This document shows positions 36,850 to 45,903 of a stretch of 64,000 nucleotides of DNA, piece by piece. The DNA comes from Amycolatopsis sp. FDAARGOS 1241 (GTDB lineage Bacteria > Actinomycetota > Actinomycetes > Mycobacteriales > Pseudonocardiaceae), in assembly GCF_016889705.1 (NCBI RefSeq), contig NZ_CP069526.1:4340001-4404000 (forward strand), read 5' to 3'. Both the position numbers and the translations under genes were made by a program. Numbering within the stretch: the stretch's first letter is position 1; each line of letters opens with the position of its first letter. A model generated the notes under the pieces. That model worked only from the letters and a program-made list of their open reading frames with translations. It did not search any database and had not been told where the DNA came from.

Positions 36850-37605
36850 ATGTCCGCGATCACCGCCACGGCGCGCCTCGCCCGCCTGCTGGCGCGGGAA
36901 AACGCCGCCACCTCGCTGCGGCAGCTCCCGCGGTTGTTCCGGCACCCGGTGTGGCGCGGCCGGGCGGAGGCCGGCGCCAGCCGCGGTGTCGTCCTCGTGC
37001 CGGGGTTCTTCTCGGGTGCCACCAGCTTCGCCGTGCTACGGCGGTGGTTGCGCGGGCGCGGTTTCCGCCCCCGGGACGCGGGCATCGGCTTCGACGTCGG
37101 CTGCACCGGGGAGCTCGTCGGCCGCCTCGAGCGGCGGCTCGCCGAGCACGCGGCGGAAACCGGTGGGCGGGTCGGGCACAGCCGCGGCGGCGGCCTGGCC
37201 CGGGTGGCGGCCGCGCACCGGCCGGACCTCGTGCGCGGTGTGATCATGCTGGGGTCACCGGTGCTCGACCCGCTGGGTGCGCACCCCGTGGTCTTCCACG
37301 CGGCCCGCGCGCTCGCCCGGCTCTCCGCCGCCGGGGTCCCGAACCTGCTCGACGCCGGCTGTCTCACCGGGGGCTGCCGCGACGAGCACCTGGCCGGGCT
37401 GGCCGAGCCACTGGCCGTCGACGTGCCGGCGCTGTCCGTCTACTCGCGCCGCGACGCGATCGTGCCGTGGCGGGCCTGCCTCGACCCGCGCGCGTCCCAC
37501 GCCGAAGTGCACAGCGGCCACCTCGGCCTGACGATCGATCCGGACGTCTACACGGCCGTGGAGCCGTTCCTCGAGGAGTGGGCCGACGATCCCGCCGTGG
37601 CGTGA
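36850..37605 (+). CDS. Alpha/beta-hydrolase, lipase/PGAP1-like
   Basis: The 251-residue protein has an alpha/beta-hydrolase layout: an oxyanion strand VVLVPGFFSGATSFAVLRRW, the nucleophile elbow GHSRGGGLAR, an acid in VYSRRDAIVPW and a histidine in HSGHLGL. The strand before the elbow is short (ETGGRVGHSRGG), so a small deletion is possible. There is no signal peptide. It follows DUF4383 by 26 bp and may share its transcript. The substrate is unknown. Confidence 0.78.
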   Translation: MSAITATARLARLLARENAATSLRQLPRLFRHPVWRGRAEAGASRGVVLVPGFFSGATSFAVLRRWLRGRGFRPRDAGIGFDVGCTGELVGRLERRLAEHAAETGGRVGHSRGGGLARVAAAHRPDLVRGVIMLGSPVLDPLGAHPVVFHAARALARLSAAGVPNLLDAGCLTGGCRDEHLAGLAEPLAVDVPALSVYSRRDAIVPWRACLDPRASHAEVHSGHLGLTIDPDVYTAVEPFLEEWADDPAVA

Positions 37606-37686
37606 GGCCACTGTGGACGGACTCGCCCCGCGTCCGGCCGGCCGGGTTCGCGGCGATCGGCGTGTCTCTCGCACTGCACGGATCCG

Positions 37687-38880
37687 CTACGCACCGGTCC
37701 GCGCCACCCATTCCGCGACGTCCGCGACGACAGCCGCGTCGACGTGGCCGGGGCGCGCGTAGTCCGCCGCGGTCGAACGGCCCTGCCCAGGCATGAACAG
37801 GTGGTCGGCGGTCTCGTAGACCTTGCTCGTGACGCCGGGGCGGCCGGTGAGGCCGGCGAGCCAGCAGGACAGATCGTCGGCGACGGTGACCTGGTAGTCG
37901 CGGCCGCCCTGGGCCAGGAAGACCGGCGTGGTCAGCCGCGCGGTGGTGGCGACGGGGTCGTAGCCGCGCAGGTCGAGCCAGTAGGACGCCGGCCAGCCGA
38001 ACGGGAGGTCCGCCGACGGCGTGCGCGAGGTCAGCCGGGCGCTGTCCACCAGCGAAGCCTGCCGGGCAAATCGCTCCACAATGGACCCGTCGAGCCCGAG
38101 GTACCGCGCGACGCGCACCGCGGCGTGGTGCATCGGCTGCGCGTCACCGGCGAGGATCACCAGCCCCGCCACCGCTGGATCCGCTTCGGCGACGCGCGGC
38201 GCCACCTTGCCGCCCATGCTGTGGCCGGCGACGAACACCCGCGTGACCCCCGGTTGGCGGCGCAGCACGTCCAGTGCCTCCAGCGCGAACGGCACGTATT
38301 CGTCCGTCATCGTGAACCCGGCGGCGTGCTCGTGCGTGAGCTTGTCGAACCGCACCACCGCCACCCCACGGCCCGCGAGCCCCCACGCGAGATCCTTGAG
38401 CGGCTTGTTCGGCCCGCTGGTCTCGTCGCGATCGAACGGCCCGCCACCCGCGAGCAGCACGACACCGGCACCACAGCCGGCGACCGGAGCCGTCACCGTC
38501 GCGCCGGCCGCGCCGAGCGTGATCTCCCGCTCGGTGAACGCCGACGGGTCCGCATAGGACGGTGGCGTCCACACGGAATCAGCAGCGGGCGTGAGCCGGA
38601 GCCCGTGCACCAGCCCGTCCTCGCCGACCGACATCACCACGTCGAACCCGCCGACCGGGACCCGGACCTGCACCAGCCCGGCCTGGACCGGCTCCACCGC
38701 AGCGGTCCCCGCGAGCACGGCGGGCCCGTGCGCCGCGACCGCCGTCGCCCACGCAGCACGCAACGCCCAGGCCGAGACCGCCGCCCGAAGGCCTGCCGCG
38801 AACCGCCCCGCCACCTCCTCGAACCGCTCGTCGATCAGAAGCTCCACCACCGCGTTCGCCACCGGCTCCACTGCCCCCAC
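37687..38880 (-). CDS. Alpha/beta-hydrolase with N-terminal DUF3887-like domain
   Basis: This 397-residue protein has an N-terminal helical/NTF2-like region (VVELLIDERFEEVAGRFAAG) followed by a hydrolase domain with CGAGVVLLAGGGPFDRDET, the nucleophile motif VFVAGHSMGGKVAP, an acid region TPVFLAQGGRDYQV and a histidine in YETADHLFMPG. Proteins of this architecture are thought to be esterases or peptidases. The GTG start at 38880 follows GAAAGGTAGG. It is divergent from an HTH regulator that probably controls it. Confidence 0.82.
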   Translation of the reverse strand: MGAVEPVANAVVELLIDERFEEVAGRFAAGLRAAVSAWALRAAWATAVAAHGPAVLAGTAAVEPVQAGLVQVRVPVGGFDVVMSVGEDGLVHGLRLTPAADSVWTPPSYADPSAFTEREITLGAAGATVTAPVAGCGAGVVLLAGGGPFDRDETSGPNKPLKDLAWGLAGRGVAVVRFDKLTHEHAAGFTMTDEYVPFALEALDVLRRQPGVTRVFVAGHSMGGKVAPRVAEADPAVAGLVILAGDAQPMHHAAVRVARYLGLDGSIVERFARQASLVDSARLTSRTPSADLPFGWPASYWLDLRGYDPVATTARLTTPVFLAQGGRDYQVTVADDLSCWLAGLTGRPGVTSKVYETADHLFMPGQGRSTAADYARPGHVDAAVVADVAEWVARTGA

Positions 38881-38895
38881 CGCGCCGCCCTACCT

Positions 38896-38930
38896 TTCTC
38901 AGATTTGCGAACGGTAGCACGATGTGAGAA
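38896..38930. promoter_or_regulatory. Inverted repeat in the hydrolase/HTH divergent region
   Basis: TTCTCA (38896-38901) and TGAGAA (38925-38930) are reverse complements in the short AT-richer spacer between the two starts. It is a possible binding site for the ArsR-like regulator. The arms are short, so support is modest. Confidence 0.4.
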
Positions 38931-38939
38931 TGTTGGGCA

Positions 38940-39476
38940 GTGGACCCGTTGAAGCTCCTCGCGCACCCGGTCCGGGTCCGGATCGTGAACGCACTGCGCG
39001 GCGACCGGACCCTGACCACCGCCGACCTCGCGGCCCGGCTGCCCGGCGTGTCCAAGGCGACCGTCTACCGGCACGTCGACCTGCTGGCCGACGCCGGCGT
39101 GCTCGAAATCGCGGAAGAACGGCGCGTGCGCGGCGCGGTCGAGCGCCACTACCGGCTGCGCCGGGACCGCGCCACGATCGACCTCGAGACCGCGCGCCGC
39201 ATGACCCCCGAAGACCACCGCCGCGCGTTCACCAGCGCGGTCGCCGCGCTCCTCGCCGAGTTCGACGCCTACCTCGACCGTGACACCGCGGACCCGGTGG
39301 CCGACCTCGTCGGTTACCGCCAGCACGCCGTCTGGCTCGACGGCGCCGAACTCGAGGCGCTCATCGCAGACCTGCGCGCCGCCATCGCGCCCCGGCTCGC
39401 GAACGAAGCGCGCGCCGGACGCACCCGGTACCTGCTCAGCCCCATCCTGTTCCCGAACGAACCACCCGGCCCATGA
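38940..39476 (+). CDS. ArsR-like winged-helix regulator
   Basis: The 178-residue protein begins DPLKLLAHPVRVRIVNALRG and carries the wHTH core LTTADLAARLPGVSKATVYR and HVDLLADAGVLEIAEERRV. The C-terminal 100 residues are helical (FTSAVAALLAEFDAYLDRDT), as in hydrolase-linked helix-turn-helix regulators that sense a small molecule. The GTG start at 38940 is required for the full domain. It probably represses the divergent hydrolase gene. Confidence 0.82.
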   Translation: MDPLKLLAHPVRVRIVNALRGDRTLTTADLAARLPGVSKATVYRHVDLLADAGVLEIAEERRVRGAVERHYRLRRDRATIDLETARRMTPEDHRRAFTSAVAALLAEFDAYLDRDTADPVADLVGYRQHAVWLDGAELEALIADLRAAIAPRLANEARAGRTRYLLSPILFPNEPPGP

Positions 39477-39532
39477 TCCTCTGTGGACCGCCACGCTCGC
39501 GAAAGTCCCCGTCCGGGACCAGACTCACCGCC

Positions 39533-40249
39533 ATGACCACACGCGAACCGCCCCCGGCCGGCTGGAGCCACCGTCACCGCGACGTCTCCGGAGGCTGGCT
39601 GCGGCCCACCGTCTTCGGCGCCGTGGACGGCCTGGTCACCAACGCGGCGCTGATCGCCGGCGTCGGCGCGGGCGGGCTGGAGCCCCACACGATCGTGCTC
39701 ACCGGGCTGGCCGGACTGGCCGCCGGGGCGTTCTCGATGGGTGCCGGGGAATACGTGTCGGTGACGAACCAGAATGAGCTCGTCCACGCGGAGGTTGCGC
39801 TCGAAGCCGAAATGCACGAGCGCTTCCCCCAGCAGGAGCACGACGAACTCGTCGAGCGACTCACCTCCTACGGCGCCGATGCCGATACCGCGGAACGCAT
39901 GGCCCAAGCCGTCGCGAAGGACCCCGAGCGGGCCCTGCGACTGCACACGCGCCACGAGCTCGGCGTCGACCCCCACGAACTGCCCTCACCGCGGCTGGCG
40001 GCGGCCGCGTCGTTCGTCGCGTTCTCACTCGGCGCGCTGCTGCCGCTGCTGCCCTACGTGCTGGGCGCCGGCACGCTGCTCGCCTCGCTCGTGGTGACGG
40101 GTGTGGCCCTGCTCGCGGGCGGCACGGCGGTCGGCGAGCTCACCGGCCGCCCGCTCGTCCGCTCCGGTGTGCGGCAGCTGCTGCTCGGCGCGCTCGCCGT
40201 CGCCGTCACCTACGGCATCGGCCAGCTGATCGGCGCACCGGCCGGCTGA
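39533..40249 (+). CDS. VIT1/CCC1-family iron/manganese transporter
   Basis: The 238-residue membrane protein starts with HRDVSGGWLRPTVFGAVDGL and LVTNAALIAGVGAGG, then AGAFSMGAGEYVSVTNQNEL, the hallmark of the VIT family. A cytoplasmic metal-binding helical region (LVHAEVALEAEMHERFPQQE) precedes three more helices. It should export or sequester Fe2+ or Mn2+. It follows the HTH gene by 56 bp on the same strand but need not be coregulated. Confidence 0.9.
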   Translation: MTTREPPPAGWSHRHRDVSGGWLRPTVFGAVDGLVTNAALIAGVGAGGLEPHTIVLTGLAGLAAGAFSMGAGEYVSVTNQNELVHAEVALEAEMHERFPQQEHDELVERLTSYGADADTAERMAQAVAKDPERALRLHTRHELGVDPHELPSPRLAAAASFVAFSLGALLPLLPYVLGAGTLLASLVVTGVALLAGGTAVGELTGRPLVRSGVRQLLLGALAVAVTYGIGQLIGAPAG

Positions 40250-40259
40250 CCGGGCCGCG

Positions 40260-41282
40260 TCAGCGCCAGCCGAGCTCGGGCGCCACGTACTTGAGGATGC
40301 TCTCGAGCACGTGCGCGTTGTACTCGACGCCGAGCTGGTTCGGGATGGTCAGCAACAGGGTGTCCGCGGCCTCGATCGCCTCGTCCTCCTTGAGCATCCG
40401 CGCCAGCTCGTCGGGCTCGGCCGCGTACGACCGGCCGAAGATGGCCCGCGTGTTCTCGTCGATCATGCCGACCTGGTCGCGCGAGTTGCGGTCGCTGCCG
40501 AAGTACGCGCGGTCGAGGTCGTTGGTCAGCGCGAAGATGCTGCGGCTCACCGACACGCGCGGCTCACGCTCGTGCCCGGCCTCCTTCCACGCCTCGCGGT
40601 ACGCCTCGATCTGCTTGCGCTGCTGCACGTGCAGCGGCTCACCCGTCTCGTCGTCCTTGAGCGTGGAGCTCTGCAGGTTCATGCCGAGCTTCGCGGCCCA
40701 GACACCCGTGGCGTTGGAGCCGGAGCCCCACCAGATGCGGTCGCGCAGCCCCGCGGAGTGCGGCTCGATCCGCAGCAGGCCCGGCGGGTTCGCGAACATC
40801 GGCCGGGGGTTCGGCTCCGCGAAGCCTTCACCCTCGATCACCTTGAGGAAAACTTCGGCGTGCGTGCGCGCCATGTCCGACGCGTCCTGACCCTCGGCGG
40901 GCTGGAAGCCGAAGTAGCGCCAGCCGTCGATCACCTGCTCGGGGGATCCCCGGCTGATGCCGAGCTGCAGCCTGCCGCCGGAGATGAGGTCGGCCGCGCC
41001 CGCGTCTTCCGCCATGTACAGCGGGTTCTCGTAGCGCATGTCGATCACGCCGGTGCCGATCTCGATCTTCGAGGTCCGGGCGCCGATGGCCGAGAGCAGC
41101 GGGAACGGGCTGCCCGCCTGCCGCGCGAAGTGGTGCACGCGGAAGTACGCGCCGTCGACACCGAGCTCCTCGGCCGCGACCGCGAGATCGATCGACTGGT
41201 GCAGGAAGTCCGCCGCCGAGCGCGTTTCGGAGTGCGGGCTGTCCGACCAGTGGCCGAACGAGAGGAATCCAATGTTCTTCAC
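40260..41282 (-). CDS. LLM-class flavin-dependent oxidoreductase
   Basis: This intact 340-residue luciferase-like monooxygenase begins MKNIGFLSFGHWSD (GTG start) and contains AVAAEELGVDGAYFRVHHFA, IGTGVIDMRYENPLYMAEDA and LISGGRLQLGISRGSPEQVI. Such proteins use FMNH2 or F420H2 with oxygen. The cofactor cannot be fixed from sequence alone. It is convergent with the VIT1 gene (10 bp) and appears monocistronic. Confidence 0.87.
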   Translation of the reverse strand: MKNIGFLSFGHWSDSPHSETRSAADFLHQSIDLAVAAEELGVDGAYFRVHHFARQAGSPFPLLSAIGARTSKIEIGTGVIDMRYENPLYMAEDAGAADLISGGRLQLGISRGSPEQVIDGWRYFGFQPAEGQDASDMARTHAEVFLKVIEGEGFAEPNPRPMFANPPGLLRIEPHSAGLRDRIWWGSGSNATGVWAAKLGMNLQSSTLKDDETGEPLHVQQRKQIEAYREAWKEAGHEREPRVSVSRSIFALTNDLDRAYFGSDRNSRDQVGMIDENTRAIFGRSYAAEPDELARMLKEDEAIEAADTLLLTIPNQLGVEYNAHVLESILKYVAPELGWR

Positions 41283-42450
41283 GACTGTAGGAGCGTACAG
41301 AGCCCCCGATTGATTCCCTCGCGCGGCAGAGGTCACGTGCTCGCACCACGTGGGCGCACCGGCTAAGCTGGAGCCGAACGGATGGAGTCACCCTGGGGGT
41401 GCCGTCGTCGATCCGCTCTCGTCCGCGTTGGTGGCCGCGCTCGGAGCCCACCGTCACCGCGACGGGCATCCCATCGGTCGCGGAGGTGGCTGAACTGGCT
41501 TCGCTGTGTCGTTGCGCACCGTGCTCCTCACGTCCGCCACGCCCGCCCACGACCTTGTCCGCCTGCGCCGGCTCGGCGCGCTGCGGATCGAACTGTCCGG
41601 CCTGTCGCCGGGCGACGAACAACCGCCCGCGAAGCAGTGCCGGACGCGGACCTGGTCCTGCGCCCGGCCCAGCCGGCCGCCGAACGCTGAGCGAGTGCGC
41701 GAGGAATTCGAAACAAACGATCGCGAGTACCGCCTCGCAGCCGTGACGAAAACCTTCGGCGCGGCGGAACAGACCGGGTCCGCGTCTCGGTCCTGCTGGG
41801 AACCCGGCGAATCCGGCCTGCGGCAGGCGAGCGGGCCGCCCCGGAACCCGCCGCGCGGCCCGGCGCTGTGCGCGCTGATCACCTTGGCCGGTCGCCTCGC
41901 GTCGCTGCCGCCCGCCCGCTGGTTGTGCAGGCGGCTCGACGACCGGCGTGCCATGGCCGGGTGGACGCCCCCGCTGGGTTCGACGCGTCTGCCGGGGGCA
42001 GGCGACCGGCTCGCGCTCGCCCAGTGGGACGTGGTGCACGTGAAGTCCACGCGCACGCGGGAGCCGAGCGCGACGCTCCGCGCGCGTCGAAGGGATGGTG
42101 GTCATGCCGGAGCGCGACCGGCTCTCCGTGCTCGACCACGACCACGTCCGGTACTGGAACACCAACGACGTGGCAACCCGAAGGAGAATCCGTCGACGAC
42201 CAGGCCATGACGTCGGCGACCGACGGCGCCTGGTCACCCGTAGGCGCGTTCCTCGCCACGGTGTCGGACGACTGCACCGTCCGCGTGTTCGGCACCGCCG
42301 CCGGCAGCCGGCGCACCGAGTTCCGGCTCGCCGGTGAATCGACGGGGGTCGACTCTGGCTGACCGGTTCGCGATTGGCCGTCGTCGGGGCGCACGGGGTG
42401 CACTGGTTCGAATTCCGGCTCGGGAGCGAACCGGCGATGGCGGAGCTGAG
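41283..42450. other. Degenerate region with WD40-like remnant
   Basis: No intact gene is supported in this 1.2-kb stretch. A + frame at about 42205-42350 reads AWSPVGAFLATVSDDCTVRV, a clear WD40-blade sequence, and continues weakly to 42470. An upstream + piece (HDLVRLRRLGALRIELSGLS, about 41550-41610) could come from an AAA/NTPase region of the same lost protein. Frames are broken throughout. Confidence 0.45.
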
Positions 42451-43827
42451 CTACTCCTCGCGCGGTGCCGACCCCGGCAACGGTTTCCGTGCCGATTCCC
42501 GAACGAAGTAGATGCACCCGGCGCCGATCGCGCCCGCGATCATGAGGTACCACGCCGGCCAGTTCAGGTCGCCCGTCGCGGAGACCAGAGCGCTCATCAC
42601 CGTCGCCGTGGTGCCGCCGAACAGGGACACCGAGATGTTGAACGCGATGGACAGCCCACCGGCACGGATGCGGGTCGGGAAGAGCGCCGGGAGGGTGGCC
42701 GGGAGGATCGCGGAGAACAGCACGAGGACCAGGCCCATGATCAGCAGGCCGAAGAAAGTCGCGGTGGTGCCACCCGTGCGCACGAGCAGCACGGCGGGCA
42801 GCGAGAGCACGATGAGGCCCACGCAGCCGACCATGACGACCGGGCGCCGCCCCACCTTGTCGGACAGGCGGCCGATGAACGTGATCACCACCATGAGCAG
42901 CACGAGCACCACGATCTGCAGGATCTCCGACGCCGTCTTGGAGATGCCCGTGTGGTGGGCCGGGAGCGTTTCGGTCAGGTACGTCGGCATGTAGCTGGTG
43001 AGCATGTAGTTCGCGACGTTCCACGTCAGCACCAGCCCGGCGCACAGCACCATCGCGGGCCAGTACTTCGTGAACACCGCCTTGAGCTCCGCCCCGAACG
43101 ACTGGACTCGCTGCTGCGCCTTCTCCTTCTCCTGCAGCTGCGCGAATGCCGGTGACTCCTCGAGCCGCCGCCGCAGGTAGAGGCCGACGGCGCCGAGGGG
43201 CAGCGCGAGCAGGAACGGGAGCCGCCAGCCCCACGTCAGCAGCTGCTCGTCGGACAGGACCGCGCTGAGCACGGTCGCAATCGTCGCGCCGAACGCGTAC
43301 CCGGTGAGCGTGCCGAACTCCAGCCAGCTGCCGAAGAACCCGCGCCGGCGGTCGGGGGCGTACTCGGCGATGAACGTCATGGCGTTGCCGTACTCGCCAC
43401 CCGTCGAGATGCCCTGGACCAGGCGCGCGAGCAGCACCAGCGTGGGCGCGGCGAGGCCGATGGCGCCGTAGCTGGGGATGACGCCGAGGCCGAAAGTGCC
43501 GAGCGCCATGACGATCACGGTCAGCGACAGGACTCTCTTGCGGCCGATGCGGTCGCCGAGCGGTCCGAAGATCAGCCCGCCGAACGGCCGGATCAGGAAC
43601 GAGACCGCGAACACCCCGAACGTCGCGATCTGCCCGGCGGACGCGGGCAGGTCCGTGAAGAAGACCTTCTGGATTGTGGTCGCCAGATAGCCGTAGACGC
43701 CGAAGTCGTACCACTCGGTGATGTTGCCGATCGCCGCCGCGCCGACCGCCCGTTTGATCACCGCGGGTTCGACGACCTGGACGTCACCGCTCGAAACTCC
43801 GCCGTTCCCCTGCGTCTCCTCGACCAT
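42451..43827 (-). CDS. MHS-family MFS metabolite/proton symporter
   Basis: The 458-residue transporter has 12 membrane helices and the metabolite:H+ symporter signature GNITEWYDFGVYGYLATTIQ. Typical MFS loops follow: PLGDRIGRKRVL, VQGISTGGEYGNAMTF, GRLSDKVGRRPVV. Relatives move compatible solutes or organic acids. The ATG at 43827 follows GGAAGGTGGG and is preferred over an upstream in-frame start. Substrate unknown. It is divergent from the dehydrogenase at 44042. Confidence 0.9.
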   Translation of the reverse strand: MVEETQGNGGVSSGDVQVVEPAVIKRAVGAAAIGNITEWYDFGVYGYLATTIQKVFFTDLPASAGQIATFGVFAVSFLIRPFGGLIFGPLGDRIGRKRVLSLTVIVMALGTFGLGVIPSYGAIGLAAPTLVLLARLVQGISTGGEYGNAMTFIAEYAPDRRRGFFGSWLEFGTLTGYAFGATIATVLSAVLSDEQLLTWGWRLPFLLALPLGAVGLYLRRRLEESPAFAQLQEKEKAQQRVQSFGAELKAVFTKYWPAMVLCAGLVLTWNVANYMLTSYMPTYLTETLPAHHTGISKTASEILQIVVLVLLMVVITFIGRLSDKVGRRPVVMVGCVGLIVLSLPAVLLVRTGGTTATFFGLLIMGLVLVLFSAILPATLPALFPTRIRAGGLSIAFNISVSLFGGTTATVMSALVSATGDLNWPAWYLMIAGAIGAGCIYFVRESARKPLPGSAPREE

Positions 43828-43900
43828 GAACCCACCTTCCGGCCACCACCCGTTCAGCGGCCGCGTACGAGTGTCCAACGGATCGGCGTGCTTCGCTGAC

Positions 43901-43922
43901 TCACCACTGTCACTCCTGGTGA
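43901..43922. promoter_or_regulatory. Short inverted repeat upstream of the MHS symporter
   Basis: TCACCA (43901-43906) and TGGTGA (43917-43922) form a 6-bp dyad with a 10-base centre, 74 bp upstream of the symporter start in the divergent region. A protein-binding or weak hairpin role is possible. There is no regulator gene nearby to match it. Confidence 0.3.
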
Positions 43923-44041
43923 ACGGGTGACGCCCACCTCACCCGAGTGCCGCCGATTAGGTCCGCACCACCCGGGTAGCCACCCGGGAGACAGCGGTGC
44001 CCGGGAGGTGCCGGACCCGATGCGCTCGTCAGGAGCCCGCC

Positions 44042-45183
44042 GTGAAAGCTGTTGTGTACCAAGGATCGTTCGACGTCGCGGTGAAGGACGTCCCCGACCC
44101 CCGGCTCGAGAAGCCGTCGGACGCGATCATCCGGATCTCACCACGTCGAACATCTGCGGTTCGGACCTGCACCCGTACGAGGGACGCGCGCCGCTCGACG
44201 AGGGGATGGTGCTGGGCCACGAGAACATGGGCGTCGTCGAGGAGGTCGGCGGCGCGGTCGAGCGGATCTCGGTGGGCGACCGGGTGTCGGTGCCGTTCAA
44301 CATCGCCTGCGGCACCTGCCGCAACTGCACGGCCGGCTGGACGAACGCGTGCCTGCGCGCGAACCCGACGGGCCGGCCGACCGCCGGATACGGCTACCCG
44401 ATGATGGGCCCGTACTGGGGCGGGCAGGCGGAGTACCTGCGCGTGCCGTGGGCGGAGTTCAACCTGCTCAAGCTGCCGAAAGGCACGGACCACGAGAGCG
44501 ACTTCACGATGCTGTCGGACATCTTCCCGACCGGCTACCACGGCGCGGAGCTGGCCGGCGTGTCGCCGGGCGACACGGTGGCCGTGTTCGGCGCCGGCCC
44601 GGTCGGGCTCATGGCGGCGCACTCCGCGATGCTGCGCGGCGCGTCGCAGGTGTTCGTCGTCGACAAGGAACCGGACCGGTTGCGCCTGGCCGAGCGGTTC
44701 GACGTCACCCCGATCGACTTCTCCGCCACCGACCCCACCGCGTTCATCACCGACGCCACCGGCGGCACCGGCGTCGACTGCGGCATCGAGGCCGTCGGGT
44801 ACCAGGCGCACGACCACACCGGCCAGGAGCACCCGGAGATGGTGCTGGACAAGCTGGTCGAGGTCGTGCAGTCGACCGGCCGCATCGGGGTGGTGGGCGT
44901 GTACAACCCGCAGGACCCGGGCGCGGCGACCGAAGGCGCGAAGGAGGGCCGCATCGGGTTCGACTACGGATCCGTGTTCGACAAGAACATCACCCTGGGC
45001 CACGGCCAGTGCCCGGTGAAGCGCTACAACCGGCAGCTTCGCGACCTCATCATCCGCGACCGCGCGCACCCTGGACTCATCGTGTCCCACGATCTGCCCC
45101 TCGACGACGCGCCGCGGGGCTACGACCAATTCGACAAACGCGCCGACGGCCGGACGAAGGTTCTGCTCCACCCGGCAGGCTGA
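44042..45183 (+). pseudogene. Glutathione-independent formaldehyde dehydrogenase-like zinc ADH, one frameshift
   Basis: The start (GTG 44042) reads KAVVYQGSFDVAVKDVPDPR, then near 44140 the frame changes and continues as TTSNICGSDLHPYEGR. It carries zinc ligands in CGSDLH, GHENMG and CGTCRNCTAGWTNAC, and the Rossmann motif VAVFGAGPVGLMAAHSAM. The C-terminus (GHGQCPVKRYNRQLRDLI) matches the FdhA-type family. Only one indel separates the first 34 codons from a perfect remainder, so a sequencing error is the likely cause. Confidence 0.78.
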
Positions 45184-45903
45184 GCGGCGGCGCCCGCGTG
45201 AGACCAGACGGGCGCGGGACCGGCCGAACCTCCCGCGCTCGCCGCGAAACCGCCCCGGCCGCCGCGTCCGCGGCCGGGGCGGGTCCACGTCGTGACGGCC
45301 CAGCTGTGCACTGCGACTTCGGTCGCACGAGCCCGGCGGTGGCCGGTTTCCCGGCGCGCGCCGAGGGCCGGGTGGTGCCCCGCAGGCTCGGCCTTTCTTC
45401 GCGAGCACCTCGACGACGTCGTCCTTCGGCATCGGCGAGCGGACGGGCTTGCCCATTGGTGAGGCCCGATTCGCCGGCGCCTCCCGGAGAGGCTCGGCTC
45501 CAGCACGGTGTCGCGGGGAAGGCCTCTGTCCCCTGAACGATGCCCGGGGCTGTGCGGCAGTGTTCACGACGCAGCGACCGCGAAGCCCTGGCCGGTGGGC
45601 TGCGGGGGCCTCCCTCCCTGTGCGGCCCTAGCAGAGGGATCCCCCCACGCCGGGGCGGATCTTCACGCGCGTGCACGTGTAGCCGAGCCGAACCCGGGTA
45701 GCCCTCGTGGACTGGACCTCCGGAGCCGCGCCCAGCTGCCACGACCTGGCCGCGGCTCCGATCCCCGGCCGGGCGGTGGGGCCCCGGGCCACCGCCCGGC
45801 CCGCGCGCACCCGCGCTCCCGCGCAGATTCCTTGGCCAAGCGGGACGACCACCTGCGGCTCACCGCCCCCGCCGATGCCGGCCGGACCCTCAACCTGCTA
45901 CCG
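45184..45903. other. Intergenic stretch before the repeat array
   Basis: Neither strand shows a recognisable gene. A + frame at about 45830-45900 (KRDDHLRLTAPADAGRTLNL) looks protein-like but has no identifiable family or start. The stretch leads directly into the tandem repeats. Confidence 0.4.

Noticed and set aside
43960..43992. CCACCCGGG direct repeats before the dehydrogenase gene
   Set aside because: The two copies are short and of the common local composition; this is not enough to support an operator.
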